A DNA stretch of 64,000 nt from Geomonas ferrireducens (GTDB taxonomy: Bacteria > Desulfobacterota > Desulfuromonadia > Geobacterales > Geobacteraceae). Of the stretch, positions 8,694 to 18,298 are shown one piece after another (position 1 is the stretch's first letter; each line of letters starts with the position of its first letter). Position numbers and translations under genes: made by a program. The stretch spans positions 936,602 through 1,000,601 of the forward strand of contig NZ_SSYA01000003.1 in the NCBI RefSeq assembly GCF_004917065.1. Direction: 5' to 3'. Under the pieces are notes generated by a model. The model saw only the letters and a list, made by a program, of their open reading frames with translations. It did not search any database and was not told the origin of the DNA.

Positions 8694-10037
8694 ATGTTTA
8701 TGAGCGGTATAGGTGGGGCGTTGAAAGCTGATAGCGAGTCTTTGCCGAAAAATGTTTTGATGGTTTGTTACTACTACCCGCCTCTCAAAGACGTGGGGTG
8801 CAAGCGCAGTGTCGCGTTATCTGTGTATTGGAAAAAATATGGATGGACCCCCGTGGTCCTCAGTGTCAGAAATCCGGACCGCACCTACTGCTCGATGGGG
8901 GGAGGGGATGTCCCTGCCGGTATAGATGTTGTCTATACCTACTCGCTGTTCAACATGTACAAGGTTCTCGGCAAGCTGAACGGTGGCATCTGTAGGCTGC
9001 TGAGCCTTACAGGCATCACCCTTAAAAGGAATTATCTATACGACTTTTTTGCCTTTCCTGACATTTTCATAGGCTGGATTCCTCTCGCCATCCTTAGTGG
9101 CTGGTTCATAATCCGAAGGAAGAAGGTGGACTTGATCTACGTCTCCTGTTCACCTTTCAGTTCAGGCCTTGTCGGAGTCATCCTCAAAAAACTCACAGGT
9201 CTTCCTTTGGTCATAGACTACCGTGACCCCTTTGGTCTGGATATCAGTAGGTACCAGAAAACTGCTTTTGTTACGCCCAACTTTAGAAAGCCCTTTAATA
9301 AATGGTATACACAGCAGTTGCTTAAGGCGTGCGACGTCTTTGCCGTGACCACTAAGGAGACGGAACAGCTTTTTGTAGAGCAGTTTCCTGTGGTAAAAGA
9401 AAAAATTAAGACGTTCTACAACGGATTTGACGACAATATACTTTCTGAATTGGTAATTGAAGATAAATACAAGAAGTTCACCGTTGTTTACACTGGTAAC
9501 TTTTATTTTGAGCTCGAATGTGATTTTTTATTTGAAGGATTAAGCATCTTAAAAAAGAATAGCGTTATTTGTTATGACAATTTTGAGATGAGCTTTTACG
9601 GCACAGGTAGTGGATTGCAAAAATATATTAAAAAATATGACTTAGAAGATATAGTCATTTTACACGATAGCATTCCGTACGCGGAAGCCTTGCATGTGAT
9701 AAAACGCTCGCACCTGCAATTGCTAAGGATCGTTCAGCCGATGTTGAGTACCAAGCTTTTTGAAGGCATCGCACTCAATGTCCCGTTCTTAGCCGTCATT
9801 CCGCCAGGTGAAGCCGAACGCCTCATTCGGACCTACAACAAAAGCTCCTATTTCGTCACCGACGCTTCGGCCCGGACTGTTGCGGAACGTCTTGAAGCTG
9901 CCATGGCAGACGCCAGCCTAGGTGCCACAAAGGGGTATGCAGACCCGGAAACGTTGGCTCTTTTCTCTCGCGAGCGGATTTCTCTGGAATTCAAGACGCT
10001 GATCTGCAGAATCCTGCGACAAGGTTATCGAGTATGA
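8694..10037 (+). CDS. Glycosyltransferase family 4-like protein
   Basis: A 447-residue GT-B-like protein. The N-domain begins NVLMVCYYYPPLKDVGCKRS, contains a hydrophobic stretch near residues 110-130, and includes VIDYRDPFGLD. The C-domain has FTVVYTGNFYFELE and QLLRIVQPMLSTKLFEGIA, the donor-binding region with a weakened EX7E motif. It lies 112 bp after the previous gene, the widest gap in this part of the operon. That gap holds an inverted repeat CTACCG/CGGTAG around 8650-8673 and no clear terminator. The middle (about 9430-9670) is strongly AT-rich compared with its surroundings. Start ATG 8694 follows AAGGCGGGG. Confidence 0.75.
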   Translation: MFMSGIGGALKADSESLPKNVLMVCYYYPPLKDVGCKRSVALSVYWKKYGWTPVVLSVRNPDRTYCSMGGGDVPAGIDVVYTYSLFNMYKVLGKLNGGICRLLSLTGITLKRNYLYDFFAFPDIFIGWIPLAILSGWFIIRRKKVDLIYVSCSPFSSGLVGVILKKLTGLPLVIDYRDPFGLDISRYQKTAFVTPNFRKPFNKWYTQQLLKACDVFAVTTKETEQLFVEQFPVVKEKIKTFYNGFDDNILSELVIEDKYKKFTVVYTGNFYFELECDFLFEGLSILKKNSVICYDNFEMSFYGTGSGLQKYIKKYDLEDIVILHDSIPYAEALHVIKRSHLQLLRIVQPMLSTKLFEGIALNVPFLAVIPPGEAERLIRTYNKSSYFVTDASARTVAERLEAAMADASLGATKGYADPETLALFSRERISLEFKTLICRILRQGYRV

Positions 10038-12637
10038 CGTCTGTCAAGGACAGTCTTTATTGGAACACTATGTTGAGGTTGCCGTTGAAGGTGATCTCTT
10101 TCGCCCTGTCGATCGTAGTGGCCAGGCTCTTGAACCCGTCGGATTTCGGCATCATGGCTATCGTGATGATGATTATTGCCTACGCCAACCAGATCACAAA
10201 CGTTGGCATGAATGAAACCATCGTGCAACAAAACATCACCTGCAGGATGACCATCAATTCCATTTTTACCATGGATCTCGCCGTTTCGGTTATTATGGCC
10301 TCGGTTTTCTTTGCATCTGCACGGAAACTTTCCGACTTTTTCAGAGAGCCGCGCTGTGAAATGGCGATCAAGGTGATGTGCGCGTACTTCATTTTGTCGA
10401 CCTTTTACGGGATTTCCCACGCGATATTGAGGTCCCAGATGAGGTTCAAGGCCCTCGCGACCATAGAATCGCTTCATAACCTCGCGACCGGGGTGCTTTC
10501 CCTGGTGCTTGCCTATATGGGGTTCGGGTTCTGGTCGCTAGCTCTTGGCCAGATCGTACCGTTATTTTTATTCACGATCTTACTGTGTGCCGTCTCCAGG
10601 TGGCTACCGGTTGTTAGGCTCAGTAATTCACTTCTTAGGCCCATTTGGCGTTTCGGGCTCTGGAACTTTGCCAAAAGTCAGATCAACTTTGCCATCAGGC
10701 ATATCGATACGCTGGTTATCGGCAGGATGCTCGGCACCTACCCGCTCGGGCTTTACGACAAGGCGCTCAACATCGCAGTAACGCCCTCAGAAAGCATACT
10801 CATGAACATAAACTCCGTTATGTTCTCCGCTTTCAGCCGTAGCAGGGCAAACGGTGAGGAACTCAGGCGGCAGTTCGCCAAGGCCTTTTTGCTGACCGCC
10901 CTGGTCTCGGGGCCTTTGTACCTCGGCCTGATCGCTGTCTCGGGACACCTCGTTCATATCCTGCTCGGACCACAATGGCAGGAAATGCTTATGCCTTTGC
11001 GCATCCTCTGTGCGGCGTTCGTGTTCAAATCCTTCGGAGGGGTTCTCGCCAGCTTTAACATTGGGGTCGGACAATACCGGAGCTATACGCTGCGGCTGCT
11101 ATTTTCCGGCGTGTCTTTCGCCGGGTTATGTTTTGCGGGGGTGCGATTCGGAATAGAAGGGGTTGCGTGGGCCTACTTTTTCTTCAGCCTGATCGAGTTC
11201 CTTCTATCCTTCTCCCTTGCCACCTCATTCCTGAAAGTAAGCATTTATGAAGTCTATTCTTATGTCGAGACGGGGGCGGTTGGTTCATTTATCATGTTTG
11301 TGCTGGTACTGCTACTGTCCATGCCCCTCAAAGCAAAAACTGAGCTCAATCTGTTGGTGCTCATCAGTACTGGTTGTGTTGTCTATTGCTCTTACCTTCT
11401 CGTTGATAGGAATCCGCAATTCCAGCAGCTACGTTCCGCCCTGTTCTCCGACCTTCGTAAGCTGTTTTCCGCCGTGGCAAGGCCGAAAAAAACATACCTT
11501 ATTGTTTTGCCATGGGACATTTCGGAAGTGGGTGGAGTGAACGAAGTTGCCTATCAGCTATATCGACAATTGGAAAGGGGGGGGGTGTTCCGGCCGGTAA
11601 TCTTGATTAATTCATGGTCCTCATTCATCCCTCGTTTTTCCCGCGGGGACGTGCGGACCATTCGGCAACGACTGTACCCGGAAGCTTTCGGAGGCATGAA
11701 ATTCTCTAGTCGGGTGGCGAAACGCGCAAATGCCGCTATCATCTCCCTGATTTTGCGGCTGTATAATGTCGGCGTAGTCAACGTGCACTTCCCGTGTCTT
11801 TCGACGTGCTCTTGCTTCGGTGCTTCCGTTCGCACTCCTCAGGCACCCTTCACCCTGATTATTTCCTTCCATGGCAGAGACATTGACGAGATCGTCAACG
11901 CCGGAGAGCCCGAGCGTGCAGCTTGGGAGCGGATTTTGGCTGCCGCTGACGGGGTGACTACCTGTTCGTACTCCTTGAAAGAGAAGGTAATCCAGGGACT
12001 GGACCTTCCTTCAGATGCTGTGACTGTCATTCACAATGGCGCCTCTTTGTGCATTGAGGGCTCTATCAGCGAGACTCCCCCCCACTACAGCGACTATATC
12101 CTCAGCGTGGGAACTTTCGAGGAAAATAAGGGGCAGGATATTCTGATTTCAGCCTTCGCAAAATCCTTACACCTTACAAAGCACCGTTTGCATTTATTGT
12201 TTGTTGGTCGAGACACTCCCTATCTTGAAGTACTCAAACGCCTCGTGCAGAAGGAAGGCCTTACTGAAAAAGTACTTTTTTTTACCAATATCCCCAGAAA
12301 GCATATGCCTGGTTTTTACAAGCATGCCCGCTTTTTTATCCTGCCGAGCAGAAAAGAGGCTTTCGGTATCGCCATTTTGGAAGCAGGTTTGTGCGGGCTC
12401 CCGGTTATTGCCTCACGGACAGGGGGAGTGCCGGAGATCATAACAGATACAGTGGATGGAAGGCTTTTCTCCGTTGCAGATGAATCCCAGCTCTTGGCTC
12501 TTATGCTGCAGTTCATATCAGGAGGTGAGGAGATCGTTATGCTGGGGAGTAACTTAAAGAAAAAGGTGCAGCAAAACTTCACTTGGGAGAGGATGACGGC
12601 CGACTTCGTCGCTCTCGCAAAGCCAGCCGTAGGGTGA
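10034..12637 (+). CDS. Fusion: MOP-superfamily polysaccharide flippase + GT4 glycosyltransferase
   Basis: A single 867-codon frame with two proteins end to end. Residues 1 to ~475 form a Wzx/WzxC-type lipid-linked oligosaccharide flippase with many membrane segments (opening SVKDSLYWNTMLRLPLKV, then ARLLNPSDFGIMAI). Residues ~485-867 form a GT-B glycosyltransferase with SEVGGVNEVAYQLYRQL, ILSVGTFEENKGQDILI and PSRKEAFGIAILEAGLCG. Flippases of this class are normally ~480-500 residues and stand alone, so the join is unusual. No stop or frameshift separates the halves. The ATGA overlap with the previous gene fixes the start. The fusion would hold the last glycosyl step at the exporter. Confidence 0.85.
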   Translation: MTSVKDSLYWNTMLRLPLKVISFALSIVVARLLNPSDFGIMAIVMMIIAYANQITNVGMNETIVQQNITCRMTINSIFTMDLAVSVIMASVFFASARKLSDFFREPRCEMAIKVMCAYFILSTFYGISHAILRSQMRFKALATIESLHNLATGVLSLVLAYMGFGFWSLALGQIVPLFLFTILLCAVSRWLPVVRLSNSLLRPIWRFGLWNFAKSQINFAIRHIDTLVIGRMLGTYPLGLYDKALNIAVTPSESILMNINSVMFSAFSRSRANGEELRRQFAKAFLLTALVSGPLYLGLIAVSGHLVHILLGPQWQEMLMPLRILCAAFVFKSFGGVLASFNIGVGQYRSYTLRLLFSGVSFAGLCFAGVRFGIEGVAWAYFFFSLIEFLLSFSLATSFLKVSIYEVYSYVETGAVGSFIMFVLVLLLSMPLKAKTELNLLVLISTGCVVYCSYLLVDRNPQFQQLRSALFSDLRKLFSAVARPKKTYLIVLPWDISEVGGVNEVAYQLYRQLERGGVFRPVILINSWSSFIPRFSRGDVRTIRQRLYPEAFGGMKFSSRVAKRANAAIISLILRLYNVGVVNVHFPCLSTCSCFGASVRTPQAPFTLIISFHGRDIDEIVNAGEPERAAWERILAAADGVTTCSYSLKEKVIQGLDLPSDAVTVIHNGASLCIEGSISETPPHYSDYILSVGTFEENKGQDILISAFAKSLHLTKHRLHLLFVGRDTPYLEVLKRLVQKEGLTEKVLFFTNIPRKHMPGFYKHARFFILPSRKEAFGIAILEAGLCGLPVIASRTGGVPEIITDTVDGRLFSVADESQLLALMLQFISGGEEIVMLGSNLKKKVQQNFTWERMTADFVALAKPAVG

Positions 12638-12641
12638 ATGT

Positions 12642-13760
12642 ATGAAAATCCTTTATATCTTCCCTGGCCCAGTATATGGCATGACCTCGGATCACTTCCA
12701 ACGGAGGTACAGGCTTTTGTCCGAAGTTTTCTCAGGCTACGTCTTGACCGCTTCCAGTTCGCCAGTGGATATTTCCGTCGGCGGTTTTCAGTGCTGCGCC
12801 TGTAAGCACATCGATGGTTTCGGAGGACGGCTACGCTTTGTGTTGTTCTGCCTCAGGAAAATCCTGGCCTTGAAAAACATCGATATTGTAGTTGCTTACG
12901 ACCCTCTTCTCACAGGTGTTATTGGGTACGTGGCTAAGATTATCCTGAATGCTAAGCTTGTTGTCGAACTCAACGGTGTTTATACCTCATCGCATGTTTG
13001 GGAAGGAGCTACTAACAAATTGTCTCCTAGGTTTCGCGCCCTTTTATTTCCATTGCTCGCCCAGTTTGTTTTATCACGCGCATGTGGAATAAAACTCACC
13101 TATCCTGAACAACTCGAACCTTTTAAAATAAACAGAAAAAATAAAATAATAAGATCTTTTTCCAATTATACTAATACCGAACTGTTTAAAAACATAGAGG
13201 AACGAAAAGAAATTCTATTCGTAGGGTTTCCGTTCAAGTTAAAGGGCGTAGATGTACTCATAAAAGCTTTCAAGCGAATATCAGGCCGTCATCCGGATTG
13301 GTATTTGAAGATTTTGGGATGGTACCCTGATCCCGTTGAACTTAATGACGAGATTGGCGGACATCCGAGGATAGTTTATCACCCCCCGGTACCTTCGTGC
13401 GAGATGCCAGATCATATCGGACGGTGCGGGTTTTTAGTGCTGCCATCACGAACGGAGGCTATGGGGCGGGTTCTGCTGGAGGCGATGTCTGCAGGAAAGG
13501 CTCGTATCGGGTCCCGCGTGGATGGTATACCCACTGTTATTGCCGACGGTGTAGATGGAATTTTGGTAGAGCCTTCTGATATAGATGCTCTTGCCGAAAA
13601 GATGGAAACCCTGATTGTCTGCCCAGAGGTGAGGTACCAACTCGGTCGTGCCGGGCAGCTTCGTGCAGCAAGAGAATTTTGCTGGGAGGCGTACTTCAAG
13701 CATGTCGTCGACTTCTATGACGATGTGAAAAACAACGAGAGGAATTGCATTGAAGGATAA
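12642..13760 (+). CDS. Glycosyltransferase family 4
   Basis: A 372-residue GT-B glycosyltransferase. The C-domain signature is LPSRTEAMGRVLLEAMSAGKA (EX7E), followed by RVDGIPTVIADGVDGILVEP, which grips the nucleotide sugar. It is 4 bp downstream of the flippase fusion and overlaps the polymerase gene by 11 bp. The segment 13100-13220 is markedly AT-rich. The sugar transferred cannot be told from sequence. Confidence 0.82.
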   Translation: MKILYIFPGPVYGMTSDHFQRRYRLLSEVFSGYVLTASSSPVDISVGGFQCCACKHIDGFGGRLRFVLFCLRKILALKNIDIVVAYDPLLTGVIGYVAKIILNAKLVVELNGVYTSSHVWEGATNKLSPRFRALLFPLLAQFVLSRACGIKLTYPEQLEPFKINRKNKIIRSFSNYTNTELFKNIEERKEILFVGFPFKLKGVDVLIKAFKRISGRHPDWYLKILGWYPDPVELNDEIGGHPRIVYHPPVPSCEMPDHIGRCGFLVLPSRTEAMGRVLLEAMSAGKARIGSRVDGIPTVIADGVDGILVEPSDIDALAEKMETLIVCPEVRYQLGRAGQLRAAREFCWEAYFKHVVDFYDDVKNNERNCIEG

Positions 13761-14991
13761 CAGCGGTTTCAAAAATAAATGGCTCGTTGCTGTTGCTGTG
13801 TATCTGTGCGTTGATCTTGGCAGGCTGCAGGATCTTTTCCCTTTTCTTTCCCATGTCTGGCCCGGTGCACTAATGACGGTGGTCCTGATGGCTTTTCTTG
13901 TATCCAGTGGGGATCTGACTGACAGTTTTGTCAAGGGGTTGCCTCAGACTAGAAATATCCTTCTTTTTGTAGTCCTACTATTCTGCTACGTACCTTTCGC
14001 TACCGCCCCTCGTGCAGCGTTCAACGCTGCTCTTGGTGTTTCCTTGTTCTTGCCGGTCGTTTTGTCTTGCCTCGTTATCATAGACTCGCGCGAAAAATTC
14101 GAAAGTGTATGCAAGTTCTTGTGCCTGCTCTTTCTTTTTATTGGTGTGTTCGCCCTGGCTCATTCAGGTCGTGGTCCAGGCGGTTCGGTGGGTGACGAAA
14201 ACGACGTTGGGTTGTATCTGGTGAGTTTTCTGCCGTTCACATTTTTCCTGCTCTCACAGGCTACATCCAGAAAAGGGCAGGCCTTGTGGACCCTTTCTGC
14301 CATTGTTTCCCTTGCAGCCATTGTTATGACAAAGTCAAGGGGATCACTTGTCGGATTAATCGTCATGGCAGCGGCGTACTGGATTTTTGGGAAACGGAAG
14401 CTTTTGCTTATATCCATCACCCTTTTAGTCGCATTGGCCTTCACTTATTTGACTGATGACGACTACAAGGCGAAGATGCTGACGATAACAGCCACCTCGG
14501 AGGGGACTGCAAATGAAAGGATCCTTTCTTGGAATGCCGCGTGGAAGATGTTCTTGGACCGACCGTTGGGCGTAGGAGGCAACAATTTCCCTAGGCACTT
14601 TTCGGAGTACCAGTCGACCGACCTGCGGCGCGACATGTGGGGAAGGGTTGCCCACTCCCTTTGGTTTACTTTGCTTCCGGAAACTGGAATCATAGGGGCA
14701 TACCTGTACTTTGCCCTCGTCTATAGGAACTTCAAGGATGTTTTTGCCGTAAAGCGGCGTCATCCTCACGAGGAATTGCAGCAAAGGTTCTATGTGTCCA
14801 TGTCGAATGCTCTTTTGGCCTCGCTGATAGGATTTTTCGCGGCTGCATCATTTCTTTCTGTTCTTTACTATCCGATTTTCTGGTATCTGACCGCGCTAAT
14901 TGTGTGTTTGAGAAATATCTCCTTACTGGATGCATCTGTCGCAATTAAAAATTTCACCCCTAATGGCTCACGGAGTGTGGATGGTTTCTAA
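13750..14991 (+). CDS. O-antigen polymerase/ligase-like membrane protein (Wzy-like)
   Basis: A 413-residue protein with about ten membrane segments and a large periplasmic loop with the Wzy_C pattern: ERILSWNAAWKMF, DRPLGVGGNNF, then VAHSLWFTLLPETGIIGAYL. Such proteins join repeat units on the periplasmic side, or ligate them to an acceptor. TTG 13750 is chosen because GAGAGGA sits six bases upstream and no ATG follows at a suitable place. It overlaps the preceding gene by 11 bp and the following one by 11 bp. Polymerase is the likelier role, since it lies among the glycosyltransferases and the flippase. Confidence 0.82.
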   Translation: MKDNSGFKNKWLVAVAVYLCVDLGRLQDLFPFLSHVWPGALMTVVLMAFLVSSGDLTDSFVKGLPQTRNILLFVVLLFCYVPFATAPRAAFNAALGVSLFLPVVLSCLVIIDSREKFESVCKFLCLLFLFIGVFALAHSGRGPGGSVGDENDVGLYLVSFLPFTFFLLSQATSRKGQALWTLSAIVSLAAIVMTKSRGSLVGLIVMAAAYWIFGKRKLLLISITLLVALAFTYLTDDDYKAKMLTITATSEGTANERILSWNAAWKMFLDRPLGVGGNNFPRHFSEYQSTDLRRDMWGRVAHSLWFTLLPETGIIGAYLYFALVYRNFKDVFAVKRRHPHEELQQRFYVSMSNALLASLIGFFAAASFLSVLYYPIFWYLTALIVCLRNISLLDASVAIKNFTPNGSRSVDGF

Positions 14992-16144
14992 AGACGCCGA
15001 CATTGCCGAGACACTGGCCGTCCCCCCCCGCAAGGTCCTTCATCTGCGGAGTTCGGGAGGCGTTTTGGGCGCCGAAAACGTGATCATTGAAGTGGCCAAG
15101 CACTCCGATGGATTCGGGTACCACTCGATAGTCGGTACTTTGAACGATGTCAGAGATGCGAAGGCGGAGTTCATGTTGACGGCAAAGGAGCTTGGCCTTT
15201 CAACGATCGGTTTCAAATGCAAAGGTAAGTTGGATCTCGCCTGTGCCTTAGGGATCAGGCGGTTTGTCGCCAGCTCTAATATCGATCTCGTCCATTGTCA
15301 CGGATACAAGGAAGATTTTTACGCTATCCTCAGCAGGATCGATGTCCCTATGATCGCGACGAACCACCTGTGGAAGACCACATCCGTGTCGTTGCGAATT
15401 TATAAAGCCCTGGACCTCAGATTGCTGCGTATGTTTGATCTGGTAACAGGTGTTTCTGATGAAATTGTCACCGAGATGAGGGAGGTAGGAATCACGGGTG
15501 CAGTGAAGGTCTCTAATGGCGTTGATGTCGCCGCCTTCAATATTGACACAAAGCCAAGTGACTTGGCGAGTGAATTAGGCATTAATTCTGGCTGCACCGT
15601 TTTGGGCATGATTTCGAGCCTCACCCCTGAAAAGAACCATGAACTAGCTCTTCAGGCGTTATCAAGAATTGGTAGTGAAGATGTCAAGCTTCTCATAGTC
15701 GGCGATGGCCCTCTTGATAGTGTTCTGAAGGCACGTGTTTCACAGGCCGGATTAGGATCAAGAGTGCTTTTCCTCGGAAGGCGCAGTGATGTTCGGAAAA
15801 TACTTTCCCTGATCGATATATTTCTTCTCCCGTCGTTGCAGGAAGGGTTGCCGATGGCCCTTTTGGAGGCGATGGCTTGTGGGAAGGCTGTCATTGCCTC
15901 TAAAGTGGGTGATGCCAAAAAACTTGTCACATCTGGTACCAACGGTTTGCTGGTACACTCCTGTGATACGGACGGGCTTGTTGCAGCAATAGAGACTTTG
16001 CTGGCAAATCCATCCATGGTTGCCGCGCTTGGGCGACAGGCAAGGAGAACCGTGGTCGAACAGTTCAGCTCGCGCCGAATGACAGCCCAGTACTGTGAAC
16101 TCTACGACCGGTTGCTTGGCCCTAAACAGAGGGGTAATCAGTGA
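14981..16144 (+). CDS. Glycosyltransferase family 4
   Basis: A GT-B glycosyltransferase of 387 residues with LHLRSSGGVLGAENVI at the N-terminus, LGMISSLTPEKNHELALQAL at the domain switch, and PSLQEGLPMALLEAMACGKA as the EX7E motif. ATG 14981 was preferred over more upstream in-frame codons because GGAG lies five bases before it and it limits the overlap with the polymerase gene to 11 bp. It ends with a GTGA overlap on the next gene. Confidence 0.84.
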   Translation: MVSKDADIAETLAVPPRKVLHLRSSGGVLGAENVIIEVAKHSDGFGYHSIVGTLNDVRDAKAEFMLTAKELGLSTIGFKCKGKLDLACALGIRRFVASSNIDLVHCHGYKEDFYAILSRIDVPMIATNHLWKTTSVSLRIYKALDLRLLRMFDLVTGVSDEIVTEMREVGITGAVKVSNGVDVAAFNIDTKPSDLASELGINSGCTVLGMISSLTPEKNHELALQALSRIGSEDVKLLIVGDGPLDSVLKARVSQAGLGSRVLFLGRRSDVRKILSLIDIFLLPSLQEGLPMALLEAMACGKAVIASKVGDAKKLVTSGTNGLLVHSCDTDGLVAAIETLLANPSMVAALGRQARRTVVEQFSSRRMTAQYCELYDRLLGPKQRGNQ

Positions 16145-17391
16145 GAATTCTTTGGCTTTCACACCTGATCCCTTATCCGCCCAAAGCAGGGGTTCTCTTG
16201 CGCAGCTACAATCTGTTGTTGCAGCTAGCAAGAGTCCATGATGTGGATTTGCTATCCTTTGTTCAAATGGGATATCTTGAGACTTTTTATCCCTCCTACG
16301 AGTCCGGAATAGCGGACACGCGCCAAGCCCTCTCAGCATTTTGCAAACATGTGGAGTTTATCCCCATCCCGTCGGAGCAGCGTCCACTGGGTAAATATTT
16401 CCTTGCCGCAAAAAGCCTTTTTACTAAGAAACCGTATTCCATCAACTGGCTCAGCTCTCCGTTGTACTCAAAGTCCCTCTCACGCCTTGTTGCGGAAAAC
16501 CGTTATGATATCATACATTTTGATACCATAAGTTTGGCGCCATACCGCTTGTTTTGCCCAAGCGTTAAGACTGTGTTGGATCACCACAATATAGAATCAC
16601 ATATGATGTTAAGAAGGGCGGAGAACGCACATCTGCTGGCACGGCCCTATTACTGGCAGGAGGGGCTTCGCCTTCGATCATACGAAAGAAAAGTTTGTTC
16701 CCACTTCGATCTTCATATCACCTGTTCCGAACTTGATGCCCAGAGGCTTCTCAAGGTTGACCCGGGCCTTTCTGTAAAAGTGATGCCAAACGGCGTCGAT
16801 CCTTTGTACTTTTGTCCAGCAGGGCGCAATACCGCTGACAAGACAGTGATATTCGTGGGGTCTATGAACTGGTACCCGAATGTAGAGGCAATGCGCTATT
16901 TCATAAGCGCTGTATGGCCGGCGCTCAAGCGTGAGGTTCCTGATGCCAAGCTTCACGTTGTTGGGGCGCATCCGCCCCGATCGCTATTAGACCTTGCCCA
17001 ATTAGATCCATCCATCACATTTTTTGGATTTGTGAGTGATGTCCGGCCGTACCTTGAAGAAGCCACCGTCTACGTCTGCCCCATTACTGATGGCGGAGGG
17101 ACTAAACTGAAGTTGCTTGATGCTTTTGCCATGGGGAAGGCGGTTGTAGCTCACCCCATCGCCTGTGAGGGCATCAATGCCAAACATGGTGAAAGCATCA
17201 TGTTGGCAACAACTGCTGAGGAGTTCGTTTCGAGAATACGTGAGCTTTTCGCCGATGCGAGTTTGAGAGGTGTTATTGGAGGGAATGCCAGAAAATTGGT
17301 GCTTTCCCAATACGCCTATGACTCGATCGGAAGGGATTTGTGCGAGAGCTATGAACGGCTCTGCGGCCTGGGGAGTGAGATTAAGAGATGA
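16141..17391 (+). CDS. Glycosyltransferase, PEP-CTERM/EpsH1-associated type (TIGR03087-like)
   Basis: A 416-residue GT-B protein. Its start, MRILWLSHLIPYPPKAGV followed by LRSYNLLLQLARVHDVDL, resembles the sugar transferase regularly found in EpsH1/XrtA loci. The C-domain carries VIFVGSMNWYPNVEAM and VCPITDGGGTKLKLLDAFAMG, the form of the donor motif seen in that family. GTG 16141 overlaps the previous stop. Subfamily placement rests on these motifs only. Confidence 0.78.
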   Translation: MRILWLSHLIPYPPKAGVLLRSYNLLLQLARVHDVDLLSFVQMGYLETFYPSYESGIADTRQALSAFCKHVEFIPIPSEQRPLGKYFLAAKSLFTKKPYSINWLSSPLYSKSLSRLVAENRYDIIHFDTISLAPYRLFCPSVKTVLDHHNIESHMMLRRAENAHLLARPYYWQEGLRLRSYERKVCSHFDLHITCSELDAQRLLKVDPGLSVKVMPNGVDPLYFCPAGRNTADKTVIFVGSMNWYPNVEAMRYFISAVWPALKREVPDAKLHVVGAHPPRSLLDLAQLDPSITFFGFVSDVRPYLEEATVYVCPITDGGGTKLKLLDAFAMGKAVVAHPIACEGINAKHGESIMLATTAEEFVSRIRELFADASLRGVIGGNARKLVLSQYAYDSIGRDLCESYERLCGLGSEIKR

Positions 17392-17434
17392 CGCCTGCGT
17401 GAAGATGGCTGGCTTGTTTGCAGGGGAGGGGCGT

Positions 17435-18253
17435 ATGAGCAGGCAAAAGGTGACTGAATTCTTTGACCAAAATGTGGGGGACTATCAGTCCAAGCATTAC
17501 GGGGAATCCGTAAGAACCTTCATGACAGTGCGGCTGGAAGCTGTGCTTCAGAATGTTGATCGGCTGTCCTTGTCTCGGGGCGCCAAAGTTCTGGACGCAG
17601 GTTGCGGCCCTGGAGCGTTGGTGGAAGCCCTGGCACGGCGCGGGCTCGGGGTCTCCGGGCTAGATGTCTCTGAGAATATGCTTGTCCGTACGGCTGAAAG
17701 GATGGAGTCCTTAGGAGAAGCCTACTCGGTATCGCTGAAACAAGGAAGCATAGACTCTTTGCCCTACAGCGACGACTCGTTCGACCTTGTCTGCTCAACC
17801 GGGGTCATCGAATACCTGGACACCGACCAGTTGGTTTTGCAGGAAATGTACAGAGTCCTGCGTCCGGGCGGGTTCCTTCTGATTTCAGTAACGAATGCAT
17901 GGTCTCCAGTCAATTCCCTCGACTTCATCGTTGAATTCCTGAAAAGAAGGCATACGTTCTTACGTTGCTTTAACCACATCTGGACTCGGTTGGGAAAAGA
18001 ACCGGTGCTGCCGAGAAGTTTCAGAGTCCGTCGTCATAGGCCGAGCCGATTCAGAAAAAGTCTGAGGCAGGCGGGCTTCGAAGTTTTGGCGGCGGAGTTT
18101 TTCCACTTCATGCCTTGGCCACGGCCTCTGGACAAGTTTTTCCCGAAAGCTACCACGAGGCTCGGGGATAAACTGGAACAACTGTGTAAAACCAATATTG
18201 CATTCCTAGGTGAAGGATACCTCGTACTTTGTACCAAACAAAAATCCAAATAA
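17435..18253 (+). CDS. Class I SAM-dependent methyltransferase
   Basis: A Rossmann methyltransferase of 272 residues. Motif I is VLDAGCGPGALVEALARRG, followed by SGLDVSENML (motif II acidic region) and VLRPGGFLLISVTNAW (motif IV/V). It probably methylates a sugar or a lipid-linked intermediate of the polymer. The frame is open back into the previous gene, but ATG 17435 after GGGGAGGGG gives the family-like start SRQKVTEFFDQNV; ATG 17405 is possible. It is the last + strand gene before two convergent - strand genes. Confidence 0.85.
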   Translation: MSRQKVTEFFDQNVGDYQSKHYGESVRTFMTVRLEAVLQNVDRLSLSRGAKVLDAGCGPGALVEALARRGLGVSGLDVSENMLVRTAERMESLGEAYSVSLKQGSIDSLPYSDDSFDLVCSTGVIEYLDTDQLVLQEMYRVLRPGGFLLISVTNAWSPVNSLDFIVEFLKRRHTFLRCFNHIWTRLGKEPVLPRSFRVRRHRPSRFRKSLRQAGFEVLAAEFFHFMPWPRPLDKFFPKATTRLGDKLEQLCKTNIAFLGEGYLVLCTKQKSK

Positions 18254-18298
18254 GCTTGCCTCACTTCTCTCGTTGAAGCTTACACACTTGGTTGCCCG

